A stretch of DNA of 64,000 nucleotides from Combretum micranthum (GCA_024138025.1 JAMXBD010002739.1:103216-167215), one strand, 5' to 3'; positions 22,518 through 34,904 are shown, counted from the stretch's first letter. Numbers and translations are program-made. The notes: generated by a model not told the origin, from the letters alone.

Positions 22518-23313
22518 TGATACGAGAACCTTCGTATTCACGCGTGAGAACCCCTTTGGATATTGCGAACCCCCAACACAATGAATAGAAAACCCACGGA
22601 TGCCTTTGATTTCAATCCCTAAGAAGGATTAGATATCAGATTTGTCTTAGGTTGTTGATCTAAAGAATTAGGATAACAAACCCTAATTGCGAAACACTCC
22701 ACAAAGAAGGTGATCGATCTTCTTTGAATGTTCCTAAAGCATGTATTCTATCAAGAACACAAAGATTTCAAGCAAAAGCTTCGGTTTTTCATTCAACAAT
22801 AATCTGTCTTTACAAACAACCAAATAGGTTTATATAACCAAACAAAGGAAAACAAAACGTCAAAACAATGAATTCAATACGTCCTAAATGTTGGCTGGCG
22901 GCCAATCAAAGATGGCAGGCGGCCATGAGCATTCTGGAGCAAAATTGTAAAGTTCGAAAAATGGCCAGGGGAGTCATGGCCGGCGGCCATGGATAATGGC
23001 TGGCGGCCATTCTTGTTTCTCTGCACAAATCAGCTTTCCTTGGCTCTATTTGATGATTACTTGAAAAATATTGAAGTATACTTGCTCCATCCTTGTTCCA
23101 AAGCCTTGATAACCTTGTGATTCATCCTTAGCATGCTCTAATAAGCCTTGGAAGTGATTATTGTAGGCTTGTTGAATCTTCTTAGCTCTAGCTCTTGTGA
23201 TTGGTCCTTGAGGAAAACTTATTGGACTTGAATTTCTTTGAGGTTCCATGGTTGCCACTTGGTCTTCATGTTGATTCGGATCTAAACTATGGACCGTTGG
23301 CTCTTCTGTAACA
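22518..23313 (-). repeat. G2 5' LTR (right in the window)
   Basis: Same ends and length as the left LTR. It includes the LTR-encoded tail frame at 23046-23258 and the cluster of ggcggcc blocks at 22893-23012. Confidence 0.92.
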
Positions 23314-25415
23314 CTTCTCCTCTTATATTTCTATTTCCTAACTTCTTTAAAGATAAAATTTTATTCCCAAAAACTTGTTTTTTAAGTTTTTTACGAAATT
23401 TTTACTGGAAATCACTTCAACATTTCTTAAGTTGTTGATATTATCTATTGTTTTTTAAACCTATCATGTTTATATTCCTATTTTCTTTGAAATGAGTTTA
23501 TCATTAGAAACTTGGTAAACTTTTATTTCTTTAAAGGATCATCATACTAGTGGTTTGATTCTTGTCTTAACTTTGAAAATTAGTTTAGTTCTTGGTTTTT
23601 ATTATGGAGTTTAGAAAAGAAATCCTATAATTAAGTTTTTATGAAAAATTTGGATATTAAAGTTATAACACTAAGTTTTATAAACTTTATGTTACTCATC
23701 ATAAAAAGATAGTGTTTATTTCCTCAGTTAATTTATTTGGTAAAAATCATCTTTTATTATATTGAAAAATTTATGATGGTTTGTCCAAATTTTGAAAAAA
23801 AATAATTTTTTCCACGTTTTTATGACAAAATCTTTATTTAGGTTCAAAGTTTATATAATAAAAGAGTTTGGTTCCTTTTTTCCTTTATTAAAGGAAATTC
23901 TACTGTAATTTTGTTGAGACAATATCACTATAGTGATGCATGCACATGATTATGTAGTATGGAAAATATGAAATTATTACATAATTATAAAAAATATTAT
24001 AAGAGGGCAAAAATAAGTAAATAATTTAATCAAGTTGAGAACCTTAGCTTCATTAAGGTAAACCGTCAAGTATTGGGAGCCTTAGTTTCATCAAGACAAC
24101 CCGGTCAAGTTTATAAGGAGCCTTAGTTTCATCAAGGCTTCCTAGGACTAAGAATAGACTAGTCCAAAAAAAAGGAAAATAAATAAAAAAAAGCAATAAT
24201 AAGGGCAATAATAAAAAAAGCAAGTTAGAGAGTTAATAAGCATTTAGGCTCTAAGAAATATATATATACACACGTATAGGTAATAATAATTATATATATA
24301 TATATATAAGGTTAATTAGAATCATAATAAACAATAGTAACAACATAATATTATCATAATAACAAGATAACAAAATCGGAATTCTTGGCAAGTGCAAAAA
24401 TAAAATATGAACATGTTGTTGCTTCAACAAATCATATGAGTTTTAAGAAACAACACCATGGTCATGCTAAGTTACGTGACATAGGTAAATAAATAATGAT
24501 AGAAGTTTACCTAAGAGTGTTTATGTGGTAAGAAAAAATTGATGAATGGAGAATTTATGTGTTAGTGATATGTGATAAATAGTTTATGTATAGAGAAGAT
24601 TTACGAGAATCGGTTAAAGAGAGTTTGGTAGTGAGGGATTATGTAGAGAGAATTTGTGGAGTGAATTTGAGAAAGTTTTGTTATATAAAATGAAGGTGTG
24701 AAAGAAGTGGAGGGAATGAGGGTATTTATAAATAAATGTGGAGGAAAATTAGATGTAAAAAATAAATAAATAAAATAAAATTGAGAGGAAGAGAGAGATG
24801 TACCACCGGTTAGAAGAAGAGAGGGAGAGAGTGATTGATTTTAATTTTTAATGAAAATAATAATATGTAAGATATGAAAGATATAAAGTAGTATTAGAAA
24901 TATAAATTATAAAAAAGTAGATGTACAGGTAGTAAAAGTAGATAGTAAAGAAAAACAAAATAGATTAATAGTAATGAATAGTAGAAATGTACCATGAATA
25001 GTAGACTAGACAAATAAAATACTGATAGTAATAAAAATACGTGTAAACAGCATATATATGATATTTTTAGTTACCGAAAAATTCTAAAACCGATATTTTT
25101 GAAAATCTTATATTTTTACAAGTCTGATGGTATTGCCAGAATATTTTCACTATCTGGTGTACCAGGGGATAGCTGTCGAAAATTGATCCCGTTTGGATTC
25201 GAAATACACTAAAAATTAGCGAATATGATATTTTTAAGCTTTCCTATATTATTACGAACTATTATTCACAATTATCTTGATTTCGTTGTTTAGGATCTAA
25301 GAGCGTGAGATTGTTGAATCTAATTTCACTAGGGCTTGTTGTTGGTCTAGTTGACTTTTAGAGATTCGGTTTTAATTCCGGCTTTAAGATTTATTCACAA
25401 AATTATAAGTTTATG

Positions 25416-26245
25416 GGATTTCTGACTGTTTTATATTTTTTTGTTCAAATTATGTTTTACTTTATTTTTTATGGTTTATTTGATGTTTGTCAATTATCAG
25501 GATTGTTTATTTGAGTTTAAGGTTGTGTGATGGCTCGATTTATGTATTAGAGATCAGGTAAATGATTGTCTCATGTTCCGATTTTGAGTCAAACAATTAT
25601 TGAATTTTTATTTTTTTTTAAGGTTTTCTTTTTCTTAAGGCCATGAAATTTCGTATTTGATATTGCTTAGGGTTTGGTTTTAACTTGGATCAATTTTTAG
25701 GGTTTCAATTTAGTATTTTAATTCCATGATTGTTTTTTAAGAGTTACGAAAAATCCAGGAGATTACGGGGAGTCTTGAATAACGCTGGTAATGAAGCTCG
25801 TATCAACACCGGATATTTGCTCAAAAGATCACGGCCTATGATATGCCAGTGATGGTGCCCATTATCAACATTAGAGATTTACTCAGAAGAGATCACGACT
25901 TGTGATATGCGTGATGAGGGCCACGACAAGAGATAACGCCCGTGAGCAAGGCATGATCTGTTCTGTAGTTGCATGGATTTTCCTTTATTTTAATTTGTAT
26001 TATTTACATGTTTATCATTAATGAGGGGTTATATAAATACTCACTCTTATTTTGTAAACCCTAACGAAAACTTTTTATTAAACACCTTCCTTATATTTGC
26101 CTTTCAATTTTGAGAGCAAATCCTTGAGTTCTTATCAATCCCTTGAGATTGTAGCGAACAATCACTCAATCTTTCTTGTGTATCATATCAAGTGCGAGAG
26201 AGTGTAGCTTGAGTTATTTTTGGTGTAATATCCATTAATAACTCT
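25416..26245 (+). repeat. Family X LTR, right part (approximate end)
   Basis: After family L the text matches, inverted, the LTR-like insert near 53580-54689. Shared wording includes the region around gataacgcccgtgagcaaggcatgat; shared R/U5 wording includes agtgcgagagagtgtagcttgag and gtgtaatatccattaata. A TATA-like tatataaatactcac lies near 26031. The right end is uncertain because the two copies diverge after attaata. No coding sequence. Confidence 0.5.
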
Positions 26246-27862
26246 ATTCATACCTGTTATTTTCATTACAAATCAATATTCAAGATCTAATTCCCCATAA
26301 ACGAGTTTGGCACACATCAATTCAAGCATCAAGCTGCACATCTAAAGGTGTTTATTTGAATCTATGAGAAGAATAATGGAAGTGTTTGCTTGCACTCTAT
26401 TATTCTGGTGCAGCACTCAACTCTCCACAAATCTTACCGTGTAACTCCTGTTCAACAAAGCCCTTCAACATTTTAATAGAGATTATCACCATATTCATCA
26501 TTCATGATCAAAAGATGTCTTACACCTCCATTAGACAACTATGGCAGAACTAAACGTTATATGTGCATATGTATATTAGATATATATAGATATACATTAT
26601 AACTCCAACGCCATTAAGATTGATTGACGCTTCCACATGTCTTACTAGGAATTCACCATAGATAGTACCGTTTCTTACTTTTAACTAATTAATCAGTGCC
26701 GTATCATAATATTCATGTGTTGCCATCACAATGTGCCCATGAGTATCAACTCTATATTTATTACCCTTTTAAGGAGGAGGAATCACCATCATTCTGCAAA
26801 ATTGTGACGTATAAATTAACTCATCAATACACATGTACAAAGTACTGCATCTTAACGTATATTTGTAAGCAAGGCGGCTGAGTGCTAGAGACGCAAGTTG
26901 CTAATTGAGGGTAGAGCTAGAGCATTGGAGGGTGAGTAGAGGCCGTCAGCAAAATGAGTACGTGAAGGTCCGGAATTCGATATTTAGAAATCGCATTGAA
27001 GGCGCTCCTAATGCGCATGCCATCGCCCTATATGAGTTAGACAGAAAATGATATACCAGATGCTCTCTTGTTTAACGTTTCAATTAATTGGAGATTAAGA
27101 TGCAAACACCTTCAACATAACTGCATTAAAGAGGATATCTGGTATGCTCCTTTACCTTAACTACAAAGAACATGCATCCATCCTATTAAAATCTTATGCC
27201 TCAATGAAAGCACCGGCAGACCCATTTACATTAGTTTCAAAGTTGCCCTTTCTAATAATAAATTTTAAAATTCGCACCAAATTCGTACAATGTATATTAA
27301 CTGGAAATATAACCAGAGAATTGACCCGTACAGAAGAACCATAGTTTACCTTGGACTGTCAATTGACAGCCTCGTCAAAAACAAATCCCCCATTTCGGGA
27401 AAGCAGCAACTGCGGTTTCCATGCAGCATCAGCGGAGCACTAGAATAGATCTCCTGAAAATAGGCCTTCTCTCAGCAAGTATTCCGTGTCTAAAAAGAGG
27501 GTCTGTAAACGATATAACAACATATCCCCGTCTCTTGGCTGGCGTTTCTAAATGTTTTCCGATTATTATTGGAAATTCTATGCTTTTTAGCTATGTTTAC
27601 TTTCTGACATTTGAAGGATGCCATCGAATGCCGTGTCCATTTGTTTTTTCTGTGCAATAGCAATCCCTTCGACTAACTAAGCTTAAGAAGTGTGACGCAT
27701 GGTTGCCAGCTTCACCAGTCCATACAGGTTTCAATCATCAGAATATGGACGTGATTGGCGGATTAGAGAAAGCATGCAGTTGAAGATTAAACAATTCAAC
27801 AGCGTACACCACCTACCAGATCTCAAGTACTCCACATACCTAAAGCTTACAACACCCTTTAT
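26246..27862. other. Intergenic, nothing recognised
   Basis: Short open frames (for example 26696-26881, 27144-27344, 27421-27660) have no domain, no convincing codon pattern and no neighbour logic. A small tatatata/tatatagatata stretch is at 26570-26600. The right end probably contains the 3' untranslated and termination region of dNK. Confidence 0.5.
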
Positions 27863-28120
27863 ATGCATAAACACCATGGCCAGGCATGCCATCACAGAAA
27901 AGACGCCAAGTGAGGCACGGGAAAACCTATTTAAATGCATCACTAACCAGACATGAAAGACAGCTCTTCTAAAATCTAAAGACCCGATACATGCATAAAC
28001 ACCATGGCCATGCATGCCATCACAGAACAAGACGCCAAGTGGGGCACGGGAAAACCTATTTAAATGCATCACTAACCAGACATGAAAGACATAGCTCTTC
28101 TAAAATCTAAAGACCCGATA
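27863..28120. repeat. Tandem duplication (128 and 130 bp) over the last codons of dNK
   Basis: 27863-27990 and 27991-28120 are near-identical, each starting atgcataaacaccatgg and ending with the gacccgata region. The right unit contains the real last codons and the TAG of dNK at 28072-28074. The left unit has the same codons, but a 2-bp loss (gacagctc against gacatagctc) would change the frame. About six differences were seen by eye. Confidence 0.85.
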
Positions 28121-31100
28121 GCTGACTCGGGAAAAGTTTTGCCATCTGGCATCCAGAATGCATCTTTATGTGGCACCATGACTTGAGGTGGTGACCCAGT
28201 GGTACCTCCAACATTGCCAGATGAAACTTCTTTCTTTTTCTTCACAAATTCAAAAAACCGTGCCACTTGACTTGCATATCTGCATACCCAAAAAAAAAAA
28301 AAAGCATGAAAAAATTGCCCAAAAGATAGGCCATAATGAAAGATACAACAAGGCAATATATTTTTCAACATATTAGGGTCTATTTGTTTTATTATCTTTT
28401 TATCATTTTGGCCTCATCTTTTTGTGTCAAAAAGAGATACCAATAAAAAACATTTTTTTTTTTCCATTAACTGATCAAATAAACCAGATTCCGATTGATA
28501 CAGGTACCAATAGACAGACCATCCAAACAGACCCATAATAACCAAGCACCAGCAGAGAACTGAATGTAAAATGATCAATCAAATATCATCTTGATCGGAA
28601 GGGGAGAAAACTAACTAAAACAAGGCAATACATATGTTTTATGAAATTCATATAATCCAATACCATTTGAATTTGCTTGTCAATTAATCCACAAGCCTTT
28701 GGCTGGGGTAGGAATTGTCCAATTGAAGGGCAAGAGTTTTTTGAGGGTGCCCAATCAGGGATTAATTGCTGAATCTATGGACCAAACCAACAGGGTTTCT
28801 TCAAGAGGATTGATGATGGTAATAGCATTTCCATTTGCTATGATTTTGAATAAACCAAGCAGACCTTTAAAACTGATTCAAACAATGCTACAAACCATAA
28901 TCTGACATTCATAGTGCTGCAATTGAAAATAAAGGAATCTACTACACATCCCACTTAACTACACGTCCAGCTCTACACCCACAGAACTCAGCAACCAAAA
29001 TACACCAATTAACAGACATATTCACAACATACAATAAAAACACAAGACCCTACTTCACACGATAAAACAAATACAAGACTACCCTAAAGACTCCTTTTTC
29101 TACTTGCATGTATAAACACACCTGAAAGGAGCAACTTCATAATGAAAGCACAAGCACTACTCATGGATAACACTATTTAGGTGCAACTGTGCAAGTTTGT
29201 CCACATAATTTCATGACTTGAATTAATGAAATGCACTTTTAAAAAAAGAGGGGAAAAGATAGAAAACGGGGTTGGAGGAACTCACATTGAGTGTTAAGCT
29301 TAATGCAAGTTCAAGTCATTGAATATCAGTCTGTCAGATGACAACAGAATATCCCAAAGAGGGTAAGAGGGACTCACAAGATTTAAGATTTAACAAAACA
29401 TTTACAGAGATGAGAAGTGCATCTGGTTAAGATTTTTCTATATTCCAAATACAATTTAGTAATTCACAGTTTGATCACATTTGTACAGCATGGCTCTCCA
29501 ACACATTTTACGGAAGGAATAAAAACAGAGAGCATGGAGGTGCAAAGGAGAGAAACCAATGTACATGCATGAATAAGAAGACTAGCATCAGTATTCTGTT
29601 GTTAAAAGTAGATTAATTAAATAGAACCACAAAGCAATAAAATGCATTCTTACTGTCTCTTAGCTTCAATATCCTTGCTAAAGTCAATGTTGGGTTCACA
29701 ATCAAGGACCAGAGCAGGAACCTGTATATGATGAAAGTTAGGAAACGTTCATACAATCTGCATCTGGATGAATCAAGTAAATGTAAAATTAATACCTTTT
29801 GGATACTTGAATGCATATGATTGCCCTCAAGATAGAATACCCGGTCTCTTATTTCAGGATGAAGTGAACTGTCAGCAAGTGTAATTGGCTTACTCACAGA
29901 TAATATTCCATGATTCCCACTTTGAAATGGGAAAAGCCAGCTCTCATGTTTTTCATGCAAGTCACGGAGATAATCCAAGGTAACCCCACCTTCCTCTCCT
30001 CTCTTTCGTAACTTCATTCTTTTGAGGCAGGTATCAGGGCTTGCCCTAAGGTAGATGAAGCCATCAGGAACCAATCCAGGTAACGTTGATACAACAGGGT
30101 CAAACCAGGAGTCGTAAATACTGATCTCCATTTCATTCATCCACTTCGCTTCATGGACAGCTCTCACAAATACCTTAGTCAACAATTGCAAATGCAATTC
30201 CATCAGTCAATGAATTTAAGGGTATAAATATCCCCAATTTCATAATTTACATTCCCATATTGCTTCAGTTAAATTAGCTCTTACATAATTAGAAAAAAAA
30301 TAAAAAAGAAAGGGTATAATAATACCACCTAGAAACCATCAATATTATAGAAATATCTCGATACTTGCACGCCTTGAAAAATGTAGTCCTCATTAGCCTT
30401 CTGTATGAAAATGCAATTAAAGTTATTTCTTGAGGCAAATTCATTGCCTAATTTGACTAATTTGACCCCTAAAAACACTAAGATGCCAAAGTTCTTCAAG
30501 AAAAATCATACATCAAATGACAAATTAGGCTTGATTTGTCACTTGAGCAATGTGGGGATGATGGAAAGAAGAGCTAAGCGGTTACATTTGTATTTCAATA
30601 AATCATTTAGGTGAGAACATCATTGCAAGAAGATGCTTTCGTTGATATAGGAGGATAAAAGGATTTTAGCAAATATTCCAACTTTGTGATTGAGAACAAG
30701 CTCATAGTTTGAAGAGAGGGTTAAGGGTTAATGTTAGGATATTCGTGGAAAACAAAAGTATGGGCCAAAAAAAAATTTCCTCCTAAATTTATCCCCCTTG
30801 TTTTCCTTCCTCTTCCAAATAAGGAAATCTCACTTTCATCCCATTTTTCTTTCCTTCCCAAATCCTTCTTTGATTAACCAAGAATGCATTTCCTTGCACT
30901 ATTTGGGTACCATAGCCCTAGACCCTTTATCATATCCACTCCCCTCTGCTCACAATGGTCTCTAGCTTTGTGCATAAGAGGGATACAAGAGAACCTCAAG
31001 AGCTCTAAAACCTACCATAAAACAACCAGCAACATAAGCTAAGAGCTAAGAGGTGGTGATGCTAACCATTCTGTCACTGAAAACACTTCTTTCCATCAAC

Positions 31101-32459
31101 CTGAGTGGCTTAATTCCACCAGATGACTCTCTCTCCTGCATCACTCTTGTGACAAACACATAGTTTTGAAAAGTATATGCGTATCTTTGAGGATCTGCAT
31201 AGAAAGCATCCAAAATATTAAAGTGGTCAGGCCCAACATCTTGCCACTTGTTTATCGGTTCTGGAACCACCTCAACAAGATCACGCAGCTCAAGTGTTTC
31301 ATTAGCAATCCTCTGAAGAAATGTTGTCTTCCCAACACTAATATTCCCCTCAACACAAAAGGTAAGCCGCTTCTTGGGTGCAGGCTTTGAGTCTGAGTCT
31401 GAGTCTGAGTCTGAGTCCTTCAACTCTTCCTCCACGCTCTCCTTGATGTAGGTTGTGATGCTTTCAGCATGGTTTTTATGGATGATTCCAACAGATGTCT
31501 GCAGATACTCTACCATCTTCTCACTAGCCTTGCCAAAAAACTGCAAGGGCACACGGGTTACACTTGTGAGCACATAGAGTACAAAAACTGTCGGAGAAAA
31601 TCAAAAGACTACAGTTATTTGCCAGCTGATTACACAGACACACCCAGTACACCATAGAAAAAAAAAAAGAATAAAATCATGAACATTATAATGAACCTGA
31701 GCACACAACACAAGCCCCACACCAAGTAAACGACGAACATCAAAACAGCCAAGAATTTAAAAATATTAAGCTTGCAAAAGGAAAAGAAAAGAATAGAGGG
31801 TCTCCTCTGATATACGAACATACCAGTTAAAACTCCAACTGTAGAATATTAACAAGAGATGCAAAAATAAACACCCAAAATGCCTTAACACCAGGCACAA
31901 AATACAATTGAATTAATTCCCACGATAAAGTAACAAATACATTCCGACGAATTATTTAAATAGAACTTAGGACCTTATCTTTGTACAACTTTTTAAGCTG
32001 AGCAACCCCCTCAATCCCTTTATCGACCAGTTTCCTTAAATTCCGGGGTCCCACCCCTGGAATCGCCAGCAAATCGGGGTTTGCGGCTACTGCACCTCCA
32101 CCCTCTCTGCTCCTCCTAGGGAACCTCACCACCCGCTCCTCCGAAATGGATGCAATCTTCACCGCCTTTTCTGTATTACCCGTGTTCTCATTGCCTGTTG
32201 CTGCTGCCGTAGCAACCAAGGAAGAAGAACTTTCATGCAGCCACGCCACCCTTGGCCCGCCGTATCCTTCCTTAAACACAATCCACGCGCGAGAAGGAGC
32301 TGCTGGAACAGCATTTTGGATGGAAATGGAGCATCGACAAATTCTGCAACCTGGGACTGAGTAAAAACGCAAGGGATAGCCGCGGGCTATAGGGATTTTC
32401 GTGAAAGCGGACCCACTACAGCTGGTTTGGAAGAAGGTGGCGGCAGCTGCTGCAGGCAT
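28072..32459 (-). CDS. dNK: Deoxyribonucleoside kinase (plant dNK type), five exons
   Basis: Exons on the minus strand: 31974-32459, 31067-31540, 29796-30173, 29654-29721 and 28072-28279. All introns are GT-AG (433, 893, 74 and 1374 bp). The joined product has 537 residues, a little shorter than Arabidopsis dNK (about 580 from memory). Residues 1 to about 45 look like an organelle transit peptide (Ala/Ser/Arg-rich, few acids). A helix-hairpin-helix-like segment (IPGVGPRNLRKL) lies at about 133-144. A Ser-Asp repeat is at about 204-213. The kinase has the P-loop GNISVGKT at about 227-234, ERS at 312-314, and the arginine-rich LID RKRGEEGG at about 376-383. It should phosphorylate deoxynucleosides to monophosphates in the salvage pathway. 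The start is the first in-frame ATG. No lesions were seen. Confidence 0.9.
28376..28534. mobile_element. Possible short inverted-repeat transposon (MITE) in dNK intron 4
   Basis: gggtctatttg at the left and caaacagaccc at the right form 11-bp terminal inverted repeats with one mismatch, 159 bp apart. The ends are like those of hAT-type MITEs in plants. The flanks (atatta and ataata) give at best an imperfect target duplication. No coding. Confidence 0.5.
31389..31417 (-). repeat. Hexamer microsatellite in dNK exon 2, encodes Asp-Ser repeats
   Basis: Nearly five copies of gagtct on the plus strand read in frame as alternating Asp and Ser on the minus strand. They sit just before the basic Lys-Pro-Ala-Pro-Lys-Lys-Arg stretch that leads into the kinase core. 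The unit is 6 bp, so length changes keep frame. Confidence 0.85.
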
Positions 32460-32653
32460 TGCTTGGTGATAAAGAAAACTCGGTTTAGTTTGAAACCCTC
32501 GACTGGAGGAAGTGAGATTAGTTCTCTTGTGGAAGCTAGGTTTAGGGTTAAGTCTAAATCCTGCAAGAAAAAGGGAGGCTTAGAGGCAGAGCAGAGGAGG
32601 GGGCCAGAAGGGCTTCGGCTCAACACTTTCTGCATTACTTCTTTGCATTTCAC
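32387..32653 (-). other. Possible upstream open frame overlapping the dNK start
   Basis: An 88-codon frame begins 194 bases upstream of the dNK ATG and ends 73 bases inside the first exon, in another phase. It has no known domain. It matters only if transcription starts upstream of 32653, which the sequence does not settle; no clear TATA box was found. Confidence 0.3.
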
Positions 32654-32699
32654 CCACTTCTCTCTTTCCTTTTCTTTTCTTTTATTTTCTTTACTTTAA

Positions 32700-34904
32700 T
32701 TTCTCTCCCTAACTGAAATAATGCATAAGAATGTTTCAGGTTCAGGTTCAGTTTGAGCTTGAGCCCATGACTCTGATATTGAGGCTATATGTCTAGGGTT
32801 TTTTTCTTTTTCTTTTTTTTTCTATTTCTAAAGAAATGGAAACTAGGAAGGATGATAATGGAAGATAATGTGGAAGACGGCAGATACGGATATTTATTGG
32901 AAGAAGAGAAGGCTGATACTGATACGAATAGTCATGGAGGGAAAATTAGGGTTTTGGTTTTGCGGTGGGGAGGTTTTGTGTCTCTCTTTCTTCTGGCTCG
33001 TCTTTTTTTTTTCCTATTTTATATTCATAACATGTCTAGCTGGTCCGTGTCCTTGACCTTTGTCCACCGATTAAATCGCGTCCGCTGTCTGAGAAGGAAA
33101 CCGAATTGACTTTATATTTCACACGTGATATAAGCGTGCGTTTTGTGCACCGGATAAGATACCATGCCAATCCAAGATAAAAGCGGATTCCATGGGTAGT
33201 TTTTATTTATTGATATAAACATTTTTTTTAATAAATTATTTATCAAGAAATAGATATAGATAAAAAATTAATAATTTTTATAAAAAAATCAAATATAGAT
33301 AAAATATAAATATAAATCGAATATATTTATACATATTATTTCGATATACATACAATATAGATAAAAAATAAACTATTCAAACATATCAATATTTTAAAGT
33401 GAAATACTTATGGCACCCATATTTTAATTTTTTTCATTTATAATTTCTTTTAAATTATTTATTAAAATAATGAGAAAAAATTCTTTTTATACCTAAACTT
33501 TGGTCAAATAGATAATTAATTATCTAAACTTTACAAAGACCAATTTCATACATAGCCAGACTTTTCGTGTCCCTTTTTCACTATCTTACTTTTTTATTAT
33601 CTCTTGAATTAATGGACATGTGTCAAATAATCATTGTGTGAGATGGTGAAAAGGGGTTATGTATGAAATTGTTCTTCTTGAAAGTTCAACTACCTAATCG
33701 TACATTGGCCAAAGTTCAAGTTTAAAAGGGGTTTTATTGCTAAAATAAATCGTGATTGAAATTAATTATGAAAATAATCTAAATCCTACTATGAACATGC
33801 ATTTTACAATGTTATATGGAATAAAGAGAGAATTAAAAAATTCTATAGGAATGTAACAATTATTATATATCTATTACCATGTTTAGTTATATAAAAAATA
33901 AAACGAGTAATTATTAAAATAAGTAAAATATGTATTATATCCCATTATCTTTATTACAGAGAGATAATAATGTATTGATGATATTTTCAAGAAATAGATA
34001 TTTATGACAAAGATATAAAAATAAAACATTGAGTAGCAATCTATACGTGGGGGGAAATGAATTGCTATTATTATTTTATGTGCGTAAAATACAGCTAAAC
34101 ACCATAATAGCAATTTTAGGGTGAAAAATGTGTTTACTAACTTTTTCAAAAAAAAAATACCTAAATACATACAAGATGATTTTAATTACTTAATTATCAA
34201 TGTTAAATCGTATTTTCGAGCCACAATTTATGGTTTCACCAAAAAAAAAAAAAACACATGATGAATACGTGATTTAATGAAACATATGTAGTTTGAATGA
34301 GTGATTCATAATATGCCTTAATGAATCACAATTGGGATATGCAATTCACATTAAATCGCATCATGCACAAATGATTCACCGAAGTACTTGACCATGCCTT
34401 TCATGTTTACACGTGAGTCGCATACTTGATCATGCATTTTATGTTTACACATGAGCCACATGTTAGACATGCAATTCAATTATTAACATGTGAATCGCAT
34501 AATGTGATTCATGTGTTAATATATGAATCACACGTTGAAGACATGGTTTTACATTGGTACTTTAGTAATTGGTTTTATATGATTTATATCTATGTAATTT
34601 TTTTTTAAGTAGATCGTTAATCGTAGAATTTCTTCATGGTTTTAGATAAAAAAGAAGAGAATGAATAATTATTTCTCTTTAATAGTTATACCTTTGTCTT
34701 TAAACTCGTTGCCTATTGATTTAGTTAATAGAATTTTCTCCTTTGCACTGAATGTAACAAATATTTTGCTTTATGCAACACAATTTGAGCAATACCTAAT
34801 AAAATGCAAAGCATAAATACAACCATATATTTTCTACCAATGTAACCAAATCGTAATATTAAAGCAATAACTTTATCAAGCAAAGGCAACATTATTTAAA
34901 ATTG
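32700..34904. other. Upstream intergenic, no gene recognised
   Basis: Contains the presumed dNK promoter side, then very AT-rich DNA. The frames at 32789-33109 and 33883-34170 are low-complexity and show no domain. At 34230-34540 the words tgattca and tgaatca recur several times in both orientations. Confidence 0.45.

Larger units (their letters stand above)
16006..23313 (-). mobile_element. G2: full-length Ty3/gypsy chromovirus-like element
   Basis: 7308 bp with two 796-bp LTRs (TG...CA) and a 5-bp target duplication. On the minus strand the order is LTR, primer site, leader, gag, protease, RT, RNase H, integrase, polypurine tract, LTR. The two LTRs differ by about eight single-base indels, mostly in short runs, but only about two substitutions. 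Coding frames are broken many times, again mainly by single-base gaps. A 427-bp tandem duplication lies in RT. The element is either young with poor consensus quality, or young and quickly disabled. Confidence 0.93.
14111..25415. repeat. Family L repeat, copy A (about 4.0 kb, split by G2)
   Basis: The pieces 14111-16005 and 23319-25415 together give about 3990 bp without a believable coding frame. It starts tgtcacgccctaacgggtac and ends near aagtttatg. Both halves align in order with copy B at 53183-57551, for example tgttgagacaatatcac; ctaagaatagactagtcc; gaaatacactaaaaattagcga. Imperfect 5-mers ggatg and ggatt flank it. The TG start, CA-like end and short target duplication suggest a large solo LTR, but no internal region has been seen. 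Confidence 0.65.

Noticed and set aside
27144..27660. Two short plus-strand frames downstream of dNK
   Set aside because: No domain, no supporting context, and lengths expected by chance.
32789..33109. 106-codon frame upstream of dNK
   Set aside because: Low-complexity Phe run, no domain, and it lies in the presumed promoter side of dNK.
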